Source: Pseudomonas sp. GM48
GTDB taxonomy: Bacteria > Pseudomonadota > Gammaproteobacteria > Pseudomonadales > Pseudomonadaceae
NCBI RefSeq assembly: GCF_000282335.1
Contig: NZ_AKJM01000125.1
Span: 32,260 to 96,259, forward strand
Direction: 5' to 3'
Length of the DNA stretch: 64,000 nt
Shown here: piece after piece, positions 33,724-42,034 of the stretch
Layout: each line of letters begins with the position of its first letter
Position numbering within the stretch: position 1 is the stretch's first letter
Made by a program: the position numbers and the translations under genes
Notes under the pieces: model-generated
The model's input: only the letters and a program-made list of their open reading frames with translations
Database searches by the model: none
Told to the model about the DNA's origin: nothing

Positions 33724-34362
33724 ATGTCTCGTCCTCCTCAACGTCCCGTTTCCCGCCGTCCTGGCACGAAACCGTCGCCTGCAGCCCCGCGCCGTGTTGC
33801 CAAGGCACCACCGGCCGAGCCGAAGCTGATCCTGTTCAACAAACCCTTCGATGTGCTGACGCAATTCAGTGACGGCGAAGGGCGCGCAACGCTCAAGGAC
33901 TACATCGATGTACCGGGAATCTACCCGGCGGGACGGCTGGACCGCGACAGCGAAGGTTTGTTGCTGCTGACCAACGACGGTCAGCTTCAGGCGCGAATTG
34001 CCGACCCGAAGCACAAACTGGCCAAGACCTATTGGGTGCAGGTCGAGGGCGAGCCGAGCACCGAGCAGTTGCAACGCCTGCGTGACGGCGTCGAATTGAA
34101 TGACGGCATGACTTTGCCCGCCGAGGCGCGGCAACTGGACGAGCCCGAGCTGTGGCCGCGCAATCCGCCGGTGCGCTTTCGCAAAAGCGTGCCGACCAGT
34201 TGGCTGGAGTTGGTGATTCGCGAAGGGCGCAACCGGCAGGTGCGGCGCATGACCGCTGCGGTCGGGTTGCCGACCTTGCGCCTGGTGCGGGTCAGAATCG
34301 GCGACTGGACAATCGAAGGGCTCGATCAGGGCCAGTGGAAAGAAGTGCCGGCGCGCTTATAA
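33724..34362 (+). CDS. rluE: 23S rRNA pseudouridine(2457) synthase
   Basis: RluE isomerises U2457 of 23S rRNA to pseudouridine in the peptidyl-transferase region. The 212-residue protein has the RsuA-family core: KLILFNKPFDVLTQFSDGEGRATLKDYI, the catalytic aspartate in PAGRLDRDSEGLLLLTNDG, KTYWVQVEG, and the C-terminal REGRNRQVRRMTAAVGLPTLRLVRVRIG. The first 33 residues are a basic, Pro/Arg-rich tail (SRPPQRPVSRRPGTKPSP), probably unstructured and RNA-binding; there is no S4 domain, as expected for RluE. Its 3' end overlaps the convergent DUF2788 gene by six bases. Confidence 0.94.
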   Translation: MSRPPQRPVSRRPGTKPSPAAPRRVAKAPPAEPKLILFNKPFDVLTQFSDGEGRATLKDYIDVPGIYPAGRLDRDSEGLLLLTNDGQLQARIADPKHKLAKTYWVQVEGEPSTEQLQRLRDGVELNDGMTLPAEARQLDEPELWPRNPPVRFRKSVPTSWLELVIREGRNRQVRRMTAAVGLPTLRLVRVRIGDWTIEGLDQGQWKEVPARL

Positions 34363-34566
34363 GGCGCCGGACTCGATCAGGCCGATCACCACGCTCTTGA
34401 TGATGAACGCCGCCACGCCCAGGCCCAGCACGAAGAACAGGATGAACGAGCCAAAGCGCCCGGCCTTGGACTTCTTCGCCAGATCCCAGACGATGAAACC
34501 CATGAAAATGATCAGGATCGTGACCAGTCCGGTCATCATCCATTCTTCAAAAACTGCAGGATCCAT
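34357..34566 (-). CDS. DUF2788 small membrane protein
   Basis: A 69-residue inner-membrane protein of the DUF2788 family. Two hydrophobic helices (about 13-29 TGLVTILIIFMGFIVWDL and 41-64 SFILFFVLGLGVAAFIIKSVV) are joined by a short basic loop KKSKAGRF that should face the cytoplasm. The function is unknown. An ATG ten codons in (MTGLVTI) is also possible. It is convergent with rluE and overlaps it by six bases, and lies upstream of nothing on its strand apart from a family B repeat at its 5' side. Confidence 0.85.
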   Translation of the reverse strand: MDPAVFEEWMMTGLVTILIIFMGFIVWDLAKKSKAGRFGSFILFFVLGLGVAAFIIKSVVIGLIESGAL

Positions 34567-34660
34567 CGAACATCTCCAGCGCGGGCGAGGCTAAAAGGGC
34601 GCGCCGAGTATACGCCAAGGGAGAATGGCGGTGAGTTGACCTGCGTCGGTGTGTCGCACC

Positions 34661-34791
34661 TGTGGCGAGGGGGCTTGCCCCCGTTGGGCTGCGTAGCGGC
34701 CCCGAAAGCTGTCTCTGAGTTTAATCTGATAGACCGCATATTTGTTTTGCGACCGCTGCGCGGTCGAACGGGGGCAAGCCCCCTCGCCACA
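34661..34791. repeat. long palindromic repeat, family B (GGGGGCTTGCCCCC type)
   Basis: Arms TGTGGCGAGGGGGCTTGCCC and complement about 130 bases apart, inner GACCGCTGCGCGGTC palindrome. It abuts the 3' end of the Lrp-type regulator, ending two bases before that gene's stop. Confidence 0.92.
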
Positions 34792-34792
34792 A

Positions 34793-35272
34793 TCAGCTGC
34801 GCAGATGAGTCAGCGGCAACTCAGTGCTGTTGAGCACCTGGTTCAGCACAAAACTCGAGCGCACGCTGGTCACGCCTTCAATCCGGGTCAGATGCCCGAG
34901 CAGCAGTTTCTGGTAGTGGTCCATGTCCGGCACCACGACCTTGAGTTGATAGTCGGCATCCATCCCGGTCACCAGGCTGCATTCGAGCACTTGGGGCAGG
35001 GTACGAATGGCTGCTTCAAAGTTTTCGAAACGCTCCGGCGTGTGACGGTCCATGCCGATCAGCACATAAGCCGTCAGGCTCAGGCCGAGCATTTTGCGGT
35101 CGAGCAGGGCGACCTGACGGGAAATGTAGCCGTCGTCTTCCAGTTGCTTGACCCGCCGCGAGCACGGCGAAGGCGACAGACCGATGCGCTCGGCCAACTC
35201 CTGGTTGGAGATGCGTGCGTCTCGCTGCAATTCCGCCAAAATACTCAGGTCGTAACGGTCGAGTTTGCTCAT
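34793..35272 (-). CDS. Lrp/AsnC-family transcriptional regulator
   Basis: A 159-residue feast/famine regulator: an N-terminal helix-turn-helix (LDRYDLSILAELQRDARISNQELAERIGLSPSPCSRRVKQLEDDGYI) and a C-terminal RAM/AsnC ligand-binding domain (LGLSLTAYVLIGMDRHTPERFENFEAAIRTLPQVLECSLVTGMDADYQLKVVV). Such proteins form octamers that sense amino acids; the closest well-known types are Lrp and BkdR-like proteins, but the ligand here is not evident. The ATG at 35272 is preferred over a TTG one codon earlier. It is divergent from the structured non-coding interval and the N/Q-rich gene, so those are possible targets. Confidence 0.92.
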   Translation of the reverse strand: MSKLDRYDLSILAELQRDARISNQELAERIGLSPSPCSRRVKQLEDDGYISRQVALLDRKMLGLSLTAYVLIGMDRHTPERFENFEAAIRTLPQVLECSLVTGMDADYQLKVVVPDMDHYQKLLLGHLTRIEGVTSVRSSFVLNQVLNSTELPLTHLRS

Positions 35273-35394
35273 CAATCTGTCCTTTGTCGTAACTATTGCG
35301 ACAGATTATCTATCCAGGGTTAAAAATTGCGCAAGTGATGTTTAATTCAGCAATCTTCGCAATCCTCTGCCGGCGCTCCCGGCCTATTCTTATC

Positions 35395-35592
35395 ACCAGA
35401 ATCACTGCTCGGACAAACAGTCCAGTGCGACTCGCCCAATCAGGCCAGTCGCGGCCGCCACCCCCACCGGGGATGTGCCGGCCCCCGAGCTACACACTGT
35501 CCAGAAGACGGCGTGAGGTGAGCCGACGTCAAAAGCGTTGAGCCAGGACGAAGTTCTCTAAGGGGAGGCCGACGGGTCTCCCCTTTTTCTTG
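35395..35592 (+). ncRNA. candidate small RNA or structured 5' leader
   Basis: This interval has no credible gene but contains a chain of stems: GGAC-AAACA-GTCC inside CACT/AGTG near 35405-35427; CGACT-C-GCC/GGC-C-AGTCG at about 35428-35451; GGCCG/CGGCC with inner CCCC-ACC-GGGG at about 35452-35488; and at the end AGGGGAG / CTCCCCT plus TTTTCTT, a classical terminator. Such a series ending in a terminator is typical of a small RNA of about 200 bases. The 5' end is a guess; TATTCT near 35385 is a possible -10 box. It could instead be an attenuated leader of the gene at 35710. I cannot match it to a named RNA. Confidence 0.5.
35561..35591 (+). terminator. intrinsic terminator in the Lrp/N-Q-rich gene interval
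   Basis: AGGGGAG pairs perfectly with CTCCCCT across a 10-base loop and is followed by TTTTCTTG. Only the plus strand has the T tract. No protein gene ends just upstream, which implies an untranslated transcript or a regulated leader. Confidence 0.85.
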
Positions 35593-35709
35593 CGCGGAAT
35601 TTGCCCCCCAGCCCTCAATAAATAAGTTGCGCGACTGATAACCTGATGCAGAACCGGCCTGAGGTTTTCCAGTCTTACGTACAGGCCCTAACCCTCCGTG
35701 AGGAAAAGC

Positions 35710-36753
35710 ATGAAATCGCGCATCTGGCGTTTAGCCGGTGTAGGTTTGCTGTGTGCCAGCGTCGCTGCGCAAACGCTGGCCGATGAACAGCAAAACCGTG
35801 GTCATGATGGCGGACAACATGGCCAGGATGGTCGTCAGGGCAACAATCAGGGCCATGGCGGCAACAACCAGCCGCCGCCGCAAAACAACCAGCAGCAGAA
35901 TCAGCCCCGTGCGCAGAATGACGGCAACCGCCATGACGAGCACGACGGCCAGAATCAACATCAGAACAACGGACAGTGGCAGAACCGTCCAGCGCCGGAT
36001 TTCAACAGCCGGGTTCGCTCGCCGCCGCCACCGCCGCAGTTGCCGGCCACTGACATGCCGATCCAGCCCCGTCCCGACACCGTGCGCCAGACCCAGCAGC
36101 CGCAGCGCGGTTACTACCAGGACCAGCCGCGTCGCAACAATTACAACCAGCACTGGAGTGGCTACACAAACGCACCCTCCTATGACAATCACTGGCAGGG
36201 GCGCTCGAGTGGCTATGGTAACGGCTGGGGGCCAGGCCCCAGGTATCGCCCCGGCCAGGTGATCGACCGCTTCCCCGAGCGCAACTTCCGCGTACCTTAC
36301 CGTGGCATGGATTACTACTATTCCGGTGGCTACTGGTATCGCCCGCTGGGCCCGCGTTATGAGGTGGTACAGCCACCGCGCGGGATTCGCGTCAGATACC
36401 TGCCCGATTACGCCCAGCAGGTGTGGATTGGCGGGGCGCTGCTGTTCCTCGCGGCCGGTTCGTATTACGCCTACGAGGAAAGCACTCAGGACTACGTCGT
36501 GGTCGAGCCGCCAGTTGGCCAATCGCAACCGCCAGCCGGCAGCAATGGTTATGACGTGGAGGCGTATCCGGCCAACGGTCAGTCGCCGGAGCAGGTCAGT
36601 CGGGATGGCTACGAGTGTTATCAATACGCCGTGCAACAGAGTGGTTTCGATCCACGAACCGCCACCTACCAGCCGGACCCGTCGGTGGTGCAAGCCTACC
36701 GACAGGCCCAGGGCAACTGCCTGAGCAGTCGTGGTTATCAGGTGAATTACTGA
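35710..36753 (+). CDS. secreted Asn/Gln/Pro-rich protein (DUF6515-like)
   Basis: A 347-residue exported protein with a signal peptide (MKSRIWRLAGVGLLCASVAAQTLA, cleavage after TLA). Residues 25-200 are low-complexity, dominated by N, Q, G, H, D, P and later R/Y (e.g. GHGGNNQPPPQNNQQQNQPR). A more ordered part follows: RFRVPYRG-like YYYSGGYWYRPLGPRYEVVQPPRGIRVRYLP, a hydrophobic stretch QVWIGGALLFLAAGSYYAY, and a C-terminal region with YECYQYAVQQSGFDP and QGNCLSSRGY. The YYxGxWYRP and PPxG patterns are typical of DUF6515-type envelope proteins. Function unknown. GAGGAAAA precedes the ATG. It overlaps the convergent transporter gene by seven bases. Confidence 0.85.
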   Translation: MKSRIWRLAGVGLLCASVAAQTLADEQQNRGHDGGQHGQDGRQGNNQGHGGNNQPPPQNNQQQNQPRAQNDGNRHDEHDGQNQHQNNGQWQNRPAPDFNSRVRSPPPPPQLPATDMPIQPRPDTVRQTQQPQRGYYQDQPRRNNYNQHWSGYTNAPSYDNHWQGRSSGYGNGWGPGPRYRPGQVIDRFPERNFRVPYRGMDYYYSGGYWYRPLGPRYEVVQPPRGIRVRYLPDYAQQVWIGGALLFLAAGSYYAYEESTQDYVVVEPPVGQSQPPAGSNGYDVEAYPANGQSPEQVSRDGYECYQYAVQQSGFDPRTATYQPDPSVVQAYRQAQGNCLSSRGYQVNY

Positions 36754-37652
36754 GTGCGGGCGGCTTTCACCACTTCCCGCGGGTCGGCGTGCACCAGCAC
36801 TTCGGCGCGCGGGTAGGCGCTGTGAATGGCCGCGGCAGCCTGATCGCTGATGCCGTGGGCGACTGACAGCGTCAGTTCCCCCGGCAACTCCAGATGCAAC
36901 TGCACAAACCACTGGTTGCCGGAGATCCGCGTGCGCAGGTCATGTGCACCCAACACACCGGGCACGCTGCACGCCAGTTCCAGCATGTGCTGGCTGACAT
37001 CCGGCGGCAGTTCTTCATCCATCAATACCGCAAAGCTCTCCCGGGCGATCCGCACCGCGCTCCACAGAATGTAGGCGGCGATGCCCAGGCCAAACCAGGC
37101 GTCGACCTGATACCAGCCAAACCCGGCCAGTACCAGTGCCAGCAGAATGCTGCCGTTGAGCAGCATGTCCGAACGGTAATGCAGCGAGTCGGCACGCACG
37201 GCGTTGGAGCCGGTAGCCTTGATCACCCGATGTTGCAACATCAGCAAGGCCAGGGTCAGGGCGAGCGAGAACACAATCACACCGATGCTGATCAATGGCG
37301 CGCCGATCGGTTCGGGATGTTTCAGACGATCGTAGGCCTGCAATGCAATCAGTACCGCACTGCCGCCAATGAACAACGCCTGGGCCATGCCCGCCAATGA
37401 CTCGGCCTTGCCGTGCCCGTAGCGATGATCATCGTCGGCGGGGCGCAGGGCGTAATGCACCGCCAGCAGGTTGAGCAATGACGTGACGCCGTCGAGTGCC
37501 GAGTCGGTGAGCCCGGCGAGCATGCTCACCGAACCGCTCAGCCACCAGGCGATGGCTTTGGCGACGATCAACGTGCACGCCACCGCCACCGAGGCACGGG
37601 TCGCCAGCCGCAGCAGGCGGCCGTGTTCGGAGCTGGAGGTCATAGTGGCCAT
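36747..37652 (-). CDS. cation diffusion facilitator (FieF/YiiP-like)
   Basis: A 301-residue CDF transporter that exports divalent metals such as zinc or iron(II) in exchange for protons. Six membrane segments occupy about residues 15-215. Metal-site motifs are visible: DSALDGVTSLLNLLAVHYA (TM2 aspartates), HRYGHGKAESLAG after TM2, and ADSLHYRSDMLLN (TM5 HxxxD). The cytoplasmic C-terminal domain (GVLGAHDLRTRISGNQWFVQLHLELPGELTLSVAHGISDQ) has the dimer-zinc residues of YiiP. The metal is not fixed by sequence alone. A start three codons later (MTSSSEHG) is equally good. Confidence 0.92.
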   Translation of the reverse strand: MATMTSSSEHGRLLRLATRASVAVACTLIVAKAIAWWLSGSVSMLAGLTDSALDGVTSLLNLLAVHYALRPADDDHRYGHGKAESLAGMAQALFIGGSAVLIALQAYDRLKHPEPIGAPLISIGVIVFSLALTLALLMLQHRVIKATGSNAVRADSLHYRSDMLLNGSILLALVLAGFGWYQVDAWFGLGIAAYILWSAVRIARESFAVLMDEELPPDVSQHMLELACSVPGVLGAHDLRTRISGNQWFVQLHLELPGELTLSVAHGISDQAAAAIHSAYPRAEVLVHADPREVVKAARTQ

Positions 37653-37683
37653 CGTTTCTTGAGAGTCCTTTCGCGTGTAGGGA

Positions 37684-38103
37684 TTACGCAGCCGGTTGCA
37701 GGCCGAACATCGCCAGTTGCTGGGTGCTGCCCTTGCTCTGGATCAGACGTGGATCGTCCAGCGGGAAGCTGCGGCCCAGTTCGCTTTCCAGAATAGTCTG
37801 CAACTTGCGGTTATCGACTTTGCCGTCGGGGCCGATGGCGTCCTTGAGTTTTTGCGGGTCGACCTGGGCGGTCTTGCCCGGCTCGAAATAAATCGCGCCG
37901 GTGGCGAAGTCCACGGCAAACGCGATCAGGCCGGGGATGATGTAGAACAGCAGGCCCACGGCATCAAGCGCGGCGATGGCCGGGTCGATCTTGCCTTCGA
38001 TCTGGCCACGGCGATCCGGGTAAAAAATCGAACCGCAGGCGGTCACTTGAGTCAGCAAGGTTGCGACCAGAACACCGCCAATCAGGCGAAAGGGAGCACG
38101 CAT
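37684..38103 (-). CDS. small putative lipoprotein
   Basis: A 139-residue exported protein starting at MRAPFRLIGGVLVATLLTQVTACGSIFYPDRRGQ (38103). The lipobox LTQVTAC puts the acylated cysteine at about residue 24. A conserved hydrophobic stretch follows (AALDAVGLLFYIIPGLIAFAVDFATGAIYFEPG), then a charged C-terminal half (KLKDAIGPDGKVDNRKLQTILESELGRSFPLDD). I recall similar Pseudomonas proteins beside hrpB but no function. The frame is open upstream into the hrpB start on the other strand; that extension is antisense and not part of the gene. Confidence 0.82.
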   Translation of the reverse strand: MRAPFRLIGGVLVATLLTQVTACGSIFYPDRRGQIEGKIDPAIAALDAVGLLFYIIPGLIAFAVDFATGAIYFEPGKTAQVDPQKLKDAIGPDGKVDNRKLQTILESELGRSFPLDDPRLIQSKGSTQQLAMFGLQPAA

Positions 38104-38212
38104 ATGAAATCTCCTGGGTAATCTCAAAACGAAACGTCGTCGGTATGAATTAAGACCCTGACGAACGCCTTGCAGTTCGCCGTTATACTCGGCCCTCTGT
38201 TTTGGAGCCAGC

Positions 38213-40729
38213 ATGATTTCTTTGCCGATTGATGAAGTTTTACCCGCCCTGCGTGAAGCCCTTGCTACACGCCACGAAGCCGTGCTCGAAGCACCGCCCG
38301 GCGCCGGTAAAACCACCCGCGTGCCTTTGGCCCTGCTCAACGAACCGTGGCTGGCCGGGCAGACCATCCTGATGCTCGAACCCCGCCGGTTGGCCGCACG
38401 CGCAGCGGCGGAGCGGCTGGCCAGTGAGCTGGGAGAGAAGGTCGGCGAAACCGTGGGTTATCGCATTCGACTCGATAGCAAAGTCGGCCCCAAAACCCGC
38501 ATCGAAGTGGTCACCGAAGGCATCCTCACCCGGCGCTTGCAGGATGACCCGGCGCTGGAAGGCGTGGGCCTGCTGATCTTCGACGAATTCCACGAGCGCA
38601 GCCTCGACGCTGACCTGGCCTTGGCCCTGAGCCTTAATGGTCGCGAGCTGTTCCGGGACGATCAGCCACTGAAAATCCTCTTGATGTCCGCCACGCTTGA
38701 AGGCGAACGCTTGGCCGGGTTGCTCGACGACGCACCGATCCTGCGCAGCGAAGGGCGCATGTACCCGGTGGCGATGCGCTGGGGCCGGCCGTTCCAGGCC
38801 GGTGAATTCATCGAGCCGCGGCTGGTGCAGACCATCCTCGAAGCCTTGAACGATGAGACCGGCAGCGTGTTGGTGTTCCTGCCGGGGCAGGCAGAAATCC
38901 GCCGCGTACATCAGCAACTGGCCGATGCGCTAGGCGATAACCCCCAGGTCCTGTTGTGTCCATTGCACGGTGAACTGGACCTGGCCGCGCAACGGGCCGC
39001 GATCGATCCGGCACCGGCGGGCAAGCGTAAAGTGGTGCTGGCGACCAACATCGCCGAAACCAGTTTGACCATCAACGGCGTGCGCGTGGTGATTGATGCA
39101 GGTCTGGCGCGGGTGCCGCGTTTCGACCCCGGCAGCGGCATGACCCGCCTCGATACCCAGCGCATCTCGAAGGCTAGCGCCACCCAGCGTGCGGGCCGGG
39201 CCGGGCGCCTGGAACCGGGCGTGTGTTATCGCTTGTGGTCACAGGATCAGCACGAGCAACTGGCGGCCTACGGCAGCGCGGAAATCCTTTCGGCGGACCT
39301 TGCCGGACTGGCCTTGCAGCTGGGGCGCTGGGGTGTGACGCCGGGGCAACTGGTGTGGCTTGATGTGCCGCCCGCTGCCGCGTATGCACAGGCCCAGGAT
39401 TTGCTCGAACGCTTGGGTGCACTGGAGGGCGAAGCGTTGACCCGTCACGGTCAGGCCATGGCCGAACTGCCGGCGCATCCACGCATCGCGCATTTGCTGT
39501 TACGTGGTCAGGCACTGGGTCTGGCAGACATGGCTTGCGACGTCGCGGCACTGCTCGGCGAGCGCGATATCTTGCGTGGCGGCGGGGCGGACTTGCACAG
39601 CCGACTGGTGCTGCTGTCTGGCGAAGAACGCGCCGCACGTGGCGCGCAGGGTGGCGTGCAACGCGCACGGCAACTGGCGCGGCAATATCGTGGTTACCTG
39701 CGCGGCAAAGCCGCGGAGCCGGTCAGCGATCCGGATCACCCGCGTTGGCTCGGTGCCTTGCTGGCGCTGGCCTATCCCGACCGCGTTGCCCAGCAGCGGC
39801 GGGCCGGTGGCGCGGAATATCGATTGGCCAACGGGCGTGCCGCACTGTTTGCCGAGGCCGACAGCCTGATGAAGCAACCGTGGCTGGTGATCGCCGATCT
39901 GGGTAGTCGTCAGGGCCAGCGTGAAGAGCGGATTTATCTGGCGACGGACTTCGATCCGACGCTCTTCGATTCAGTGCTGGCCGAGCAGGTGCGTTGCGTC
40001 GATCAACTGGATTGGGATGAGCGCGAAGGTGTGCTGCGGGCCGAGCGTCAGCGCAAGGTTGGCGAATTGATCCTCAGCCGTGAACCGCTCACCGGCCTCG
40101 ACGAAAGCGCCCGCAGCCAGGCACTGGTGAATCTGGTGCGGCGCAAAGGCCTGGAGCTGTTGCCATGGACCCCGGAACTGCGTCAGTGGCAGGCGCGAGT
40201 GGCGTTGTTGCGGCAACTGGACCTCGCCGGCAAAGGCGAGAGTGAGTGGTCGGATGTCAGCGATGCAGCGTTGCTCAAAAGCCTGGAACACTGGCTGATG
40301 CCGTATCTGGGCAAAGTGTCGCGGCTCAGTCACTTCGCCAATCTGGACCTGTCGAGCATCGTCCACAACCTGCTGCCCTGGCCGTTGCCGCAACGGCTGG
40401 ACGAGTTGGCGCCGCATCATTTGAGCGTGCCGTCGGGCTCGTCGATTCGCCTGGACTACAGCGAACAACCGCCGATTCTGGCGGTACGTTTGCAGGAGTT
40501 GTTCGGCCTGGCCGAAACCCCGCGCATCGCCGGGGGCCGGCAGGTGGTGAAACTGCACTTGCTGTCCCCGGCGCGGCGGCCGGTGCAGGTGACTCAGGAT
40601 CTGGCGAACTTCTGGCGTAGCACCTACGCCGAAGTGAAGAAGGATTTGAAGGGACGCTACCCGAAACATTATTGGCCGGATGATCCGCTGGTGGCTGAGG
40701 CGACTGCGCGGATCAAACCCCGGAAATAA
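38213..40729 (+). CDS. hrpB: ATP-dependent helicase HrpB
   Basis: HrpB is a DExH-box helicase of the DEAH/RHA type found in many proteobacteria; in several species it is linked to mRNA processing or regulation but its targets are not settled. The 838-residue protein has Walker A APPGAGKTT (near residue 30), LEPRRLAARAAAERLA (Ia), DEFHERS (D124), SATLEGERL (III), IAETSLTINGVRVVIDAG and QRAGRAGRLEPGVCYRLWS (VI), then HA2 and the HrpB C-terminal domain ending PKHYWPDDPL. Length is typical. It is divergent from the small lipoprotein gene, with 109 bases between starts. Confidence 0.96.
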   Translation: MISLPIDEVLPALREALATRHEAVLEAPPGAGKTTRVPLALLNEPWLAGQTILMLEPRRLAARAAAERLASELGEKVGETVGYRIRLDSKVGPKTRIEVVTEGILTRRLQDDPALEGVGLLIFDEFHERSLDADLALALSLNGRELFRDDQPLKILLMSATLEGERLAGLLDDAPILRSEGRMYPVAMRWGRPFQAGEFIEPRLVQTILEALNDETGSVLVFLPGQAEIRRVHQQLADALGDNPQVLLCPLHGELDLAAQRAAIDPAPAGKRKVVLATNIAETSLTINGVRVVIDAGLARVPRFDPGSGMTRLDTQRISKASATQRAGRAGRLEPGVCYRLWSQDQHEQLAAYGSAEILSADLAGLALQLGRWGVTPGQLVWLDVPPAAAYAQAQDLLERLGALEGEALTRHGQAMAELPAHPRIAHLLLRGQALGLADMACDVAALLGERDILRGGGADLHSRLVLLSGEERAARGAQGGVQRARQLARQYRGYLRGKAAEPVSDPDHPRWLGALLALAYPDRVAQQRRAGGAEYRLANGRAALFAEADSLMKQPWLVIADLGSRQGQREERIYLATDFDPTLFDSVLAEQVRCVDQLDWDEREGVLRAERQRKVGELILSREPLTGLDESARSQALVNLVRRKGLELLPWTPELRQWQARVALLRQLDLAGKGESEWSDVSDAALLKSLEHWLMPYLGKVSRLSHFANLDLSSIVHNLLPWPLPQRLDELAPHHLSVPSGSSIRLDYSEQPPILAVRLQELFGLAETPRIAGGRQVVKLHLLSPARRPVQVTQDLANFWRSTYAEVKKDLKGRYPKHYWPDDPLVAEATARIKPRK

Positions 40730-40751
40730 TATCGAAGGCTTGGCTTGAAAC

Positions 40752-40883
40752 TGTGGCGAGGGGGCTTGCCCCCGTTGGGTCGCGAAGCGGCCCCAAATGC
40801 TGCTACAGAGTTGTGTCAGACTCACTGCATGTAATGGATTGCGACTGCTTCGCAGCCGAACGGGGGCAAGCCCCCTCGCCACA
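40752..40883. repeat. long palindromic repeat, family B (GGGGGCTTGCCCCC type)
   Basis: Arms TGTGGCGAGGGGGCTTGCCC and complement, 132 bases overall, inner GACTGCTTCGCAGCC. It lies between the convergent ends of hrpB and the LysR gene, stopping four bases before the LysR stop. Confidence 0.92.
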
Positions 40884-40887
40884 GAAG

Positions 40888-41808
40888 TTACTGTGATCGT
40901 TCTGCCTTGGCGGTGAGCTGTTCGCGGCAATAGTCAGCGAAAAGCTGTGCCGGTTTGGTCAGTTGCCCGCGCTTGAGCCATGCCGCCACCAGTCCGGAAC
41001 CGGTGACGTCTTCGGCGATGTCCACGCACACCACTTTCTGCCCGTCGTAGGTGCACTCCGAATGTGGTTTGGTCACCAGGATCGAGAAGCCGAATCCTTG
41101 TCCAACCATGCCGCGCACCATCTCGATCGATGGCGAGCTGAAGGCAATGCGCGGGGTCAGGTCCAGCTCTTCGAACAGACTGACGAAATAGGTCCGGCTC
41201 GGCTGCACGTCCAAAAGAATCATCGGCTCCAGGCACAGGTCCCGCAGTGAGACTTGTGCCTGCTGGGCAAAACGGTGATCGGCCGGCAGCAGCGCGTAAG
41301 GCCGTTGTGCCGGCATCAAGGGTTCGGTTGCGATGGTGCCGTCGAGGTCATGTTCATAGAGGATTGCCAAATCGAACGCGCCGGACGTCAGGCCTTGCAC
41401 CAGCTCTTGCTGCTCGCCGTCGCGAATGCGGATTTCCACCCCCGGATACAACGCCGAAAACCCGGCGATCAATTGCGGCAGGTACAGCGGCGCGACGGTT
41501 TCGAAACAGCCGATATCGATCTGCCCGGACACCACGTCGTTGTCGGCCAGGGCGTTCTGTTCGAACTCCTTGGCCATGCGCAGCAGTTCCTGGGCCTTGC
41601 GGTAAAAGCGTGCACCGCTGGGGGTCAATGACACGCCTTGGGCGTGATGACGGATCAGCAGTTGCACACCGAAGCTGTCTTCCAGCCCTTTGATGGCCGT
41701 GGAGATCGACGGCTGGGCGATGTACAGCTTGCGCGAGGCCTCGGCGACGCTGCCGCACTCGACGGTGGTGATGAAGTATTTCAGTTGACGCAGATTGTAG
41801 GCAGCCAC
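40888..41808 (-). CDS. LysR-family transcriptional regulator
   Basis: A 306-residue LysR regulator. The HTH (LRQLKYFITTVECGSVAEASRKLYIAQPSISTAIKGLEDSFGVQLLIR) is at residues 5-65, and the effector domain begins near SGQIDIGCFETVAPLYLPQLIAGF. The best start is a GTG at 41808 (protein VAAYNLRQL) with GAGG six bases upstream; the long open extension beyond it is antisense to the aldehyde dehydrogenase gene. It is divergent from that gene and the dyad at 41886-41906 is a good operator candidate. The inducer is probably the amine or aldehyde handled by the neighbours; that is inference. Confidence 0.9.
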   Translation of the reverse strand: MAAYNLRQLKYFITTVECGSVAEASRKLYIAQPSISTAIKGLEDSFGVQLLIRHHAQGVSLTPSGARFYRKAQELLRMAKEFEQNALADNDVVSGQIDIGCFETVAPLYLPQLIAGFSALYPGVEIRIRDGEQQELVQGLTSGAFDLAILYEHDLDGTIATEPLMPAQRPYALLPADHRFAQQAQVSLRDLCLEPMILLDVQPSRTYFVSLFEELDLTPRIAFSSPSIEMVRGMVGQGFGFSILVTKPHSECTYDGQKVVCVDIAEDVTGSGLVAAWLKRGQLTKPAQLFADYCREQLTAKAERSQ

Positions 41809-41885
41809 AGCAAACCTCGGGGGCGAACGGATCAGGCATCCTGGCAATTTGCGCGCCACCCCTATCCGCTCGGGTCGCGTTTTGT

Positions 41886-41906
41886 TGTGGTTGAACAATA
41901 ACCACA
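41886..41906. promoter_or_regulatory. candidate LysR operator
   Basis: TGTGGTT and AACCACA form a perfect 7-bp dyad with a 7-base spacer, centred 88 bases upstream of the LysR GTG and 139 bases upstream of the aldehyde dehydrogenase start. The T-N11-A core fits LysR-type boxes. Confidence 0.55.
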
Positions 41907-42034
41907 TGCTGCGCCAGAAGGGAGATTGGCTACGTAGTTTTTTCTTGGCCTGCGAACACATTTTTACTGGTTTTCCACCGCTTGGGCCTGAGCGACTATC
42001 CAATACACAAGAATGTCCTCTGGAGCATCTGAAC

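Noticed and set aside
35296..35541. 81-codon plus-strand open frame in the gap downstream of the Lrp regulator
   Set aside because: Poor start context, odd composition (PPPPPGMCRPP, RRRREV-like end), and it overlaps the strong stems of the candidate small RNA.
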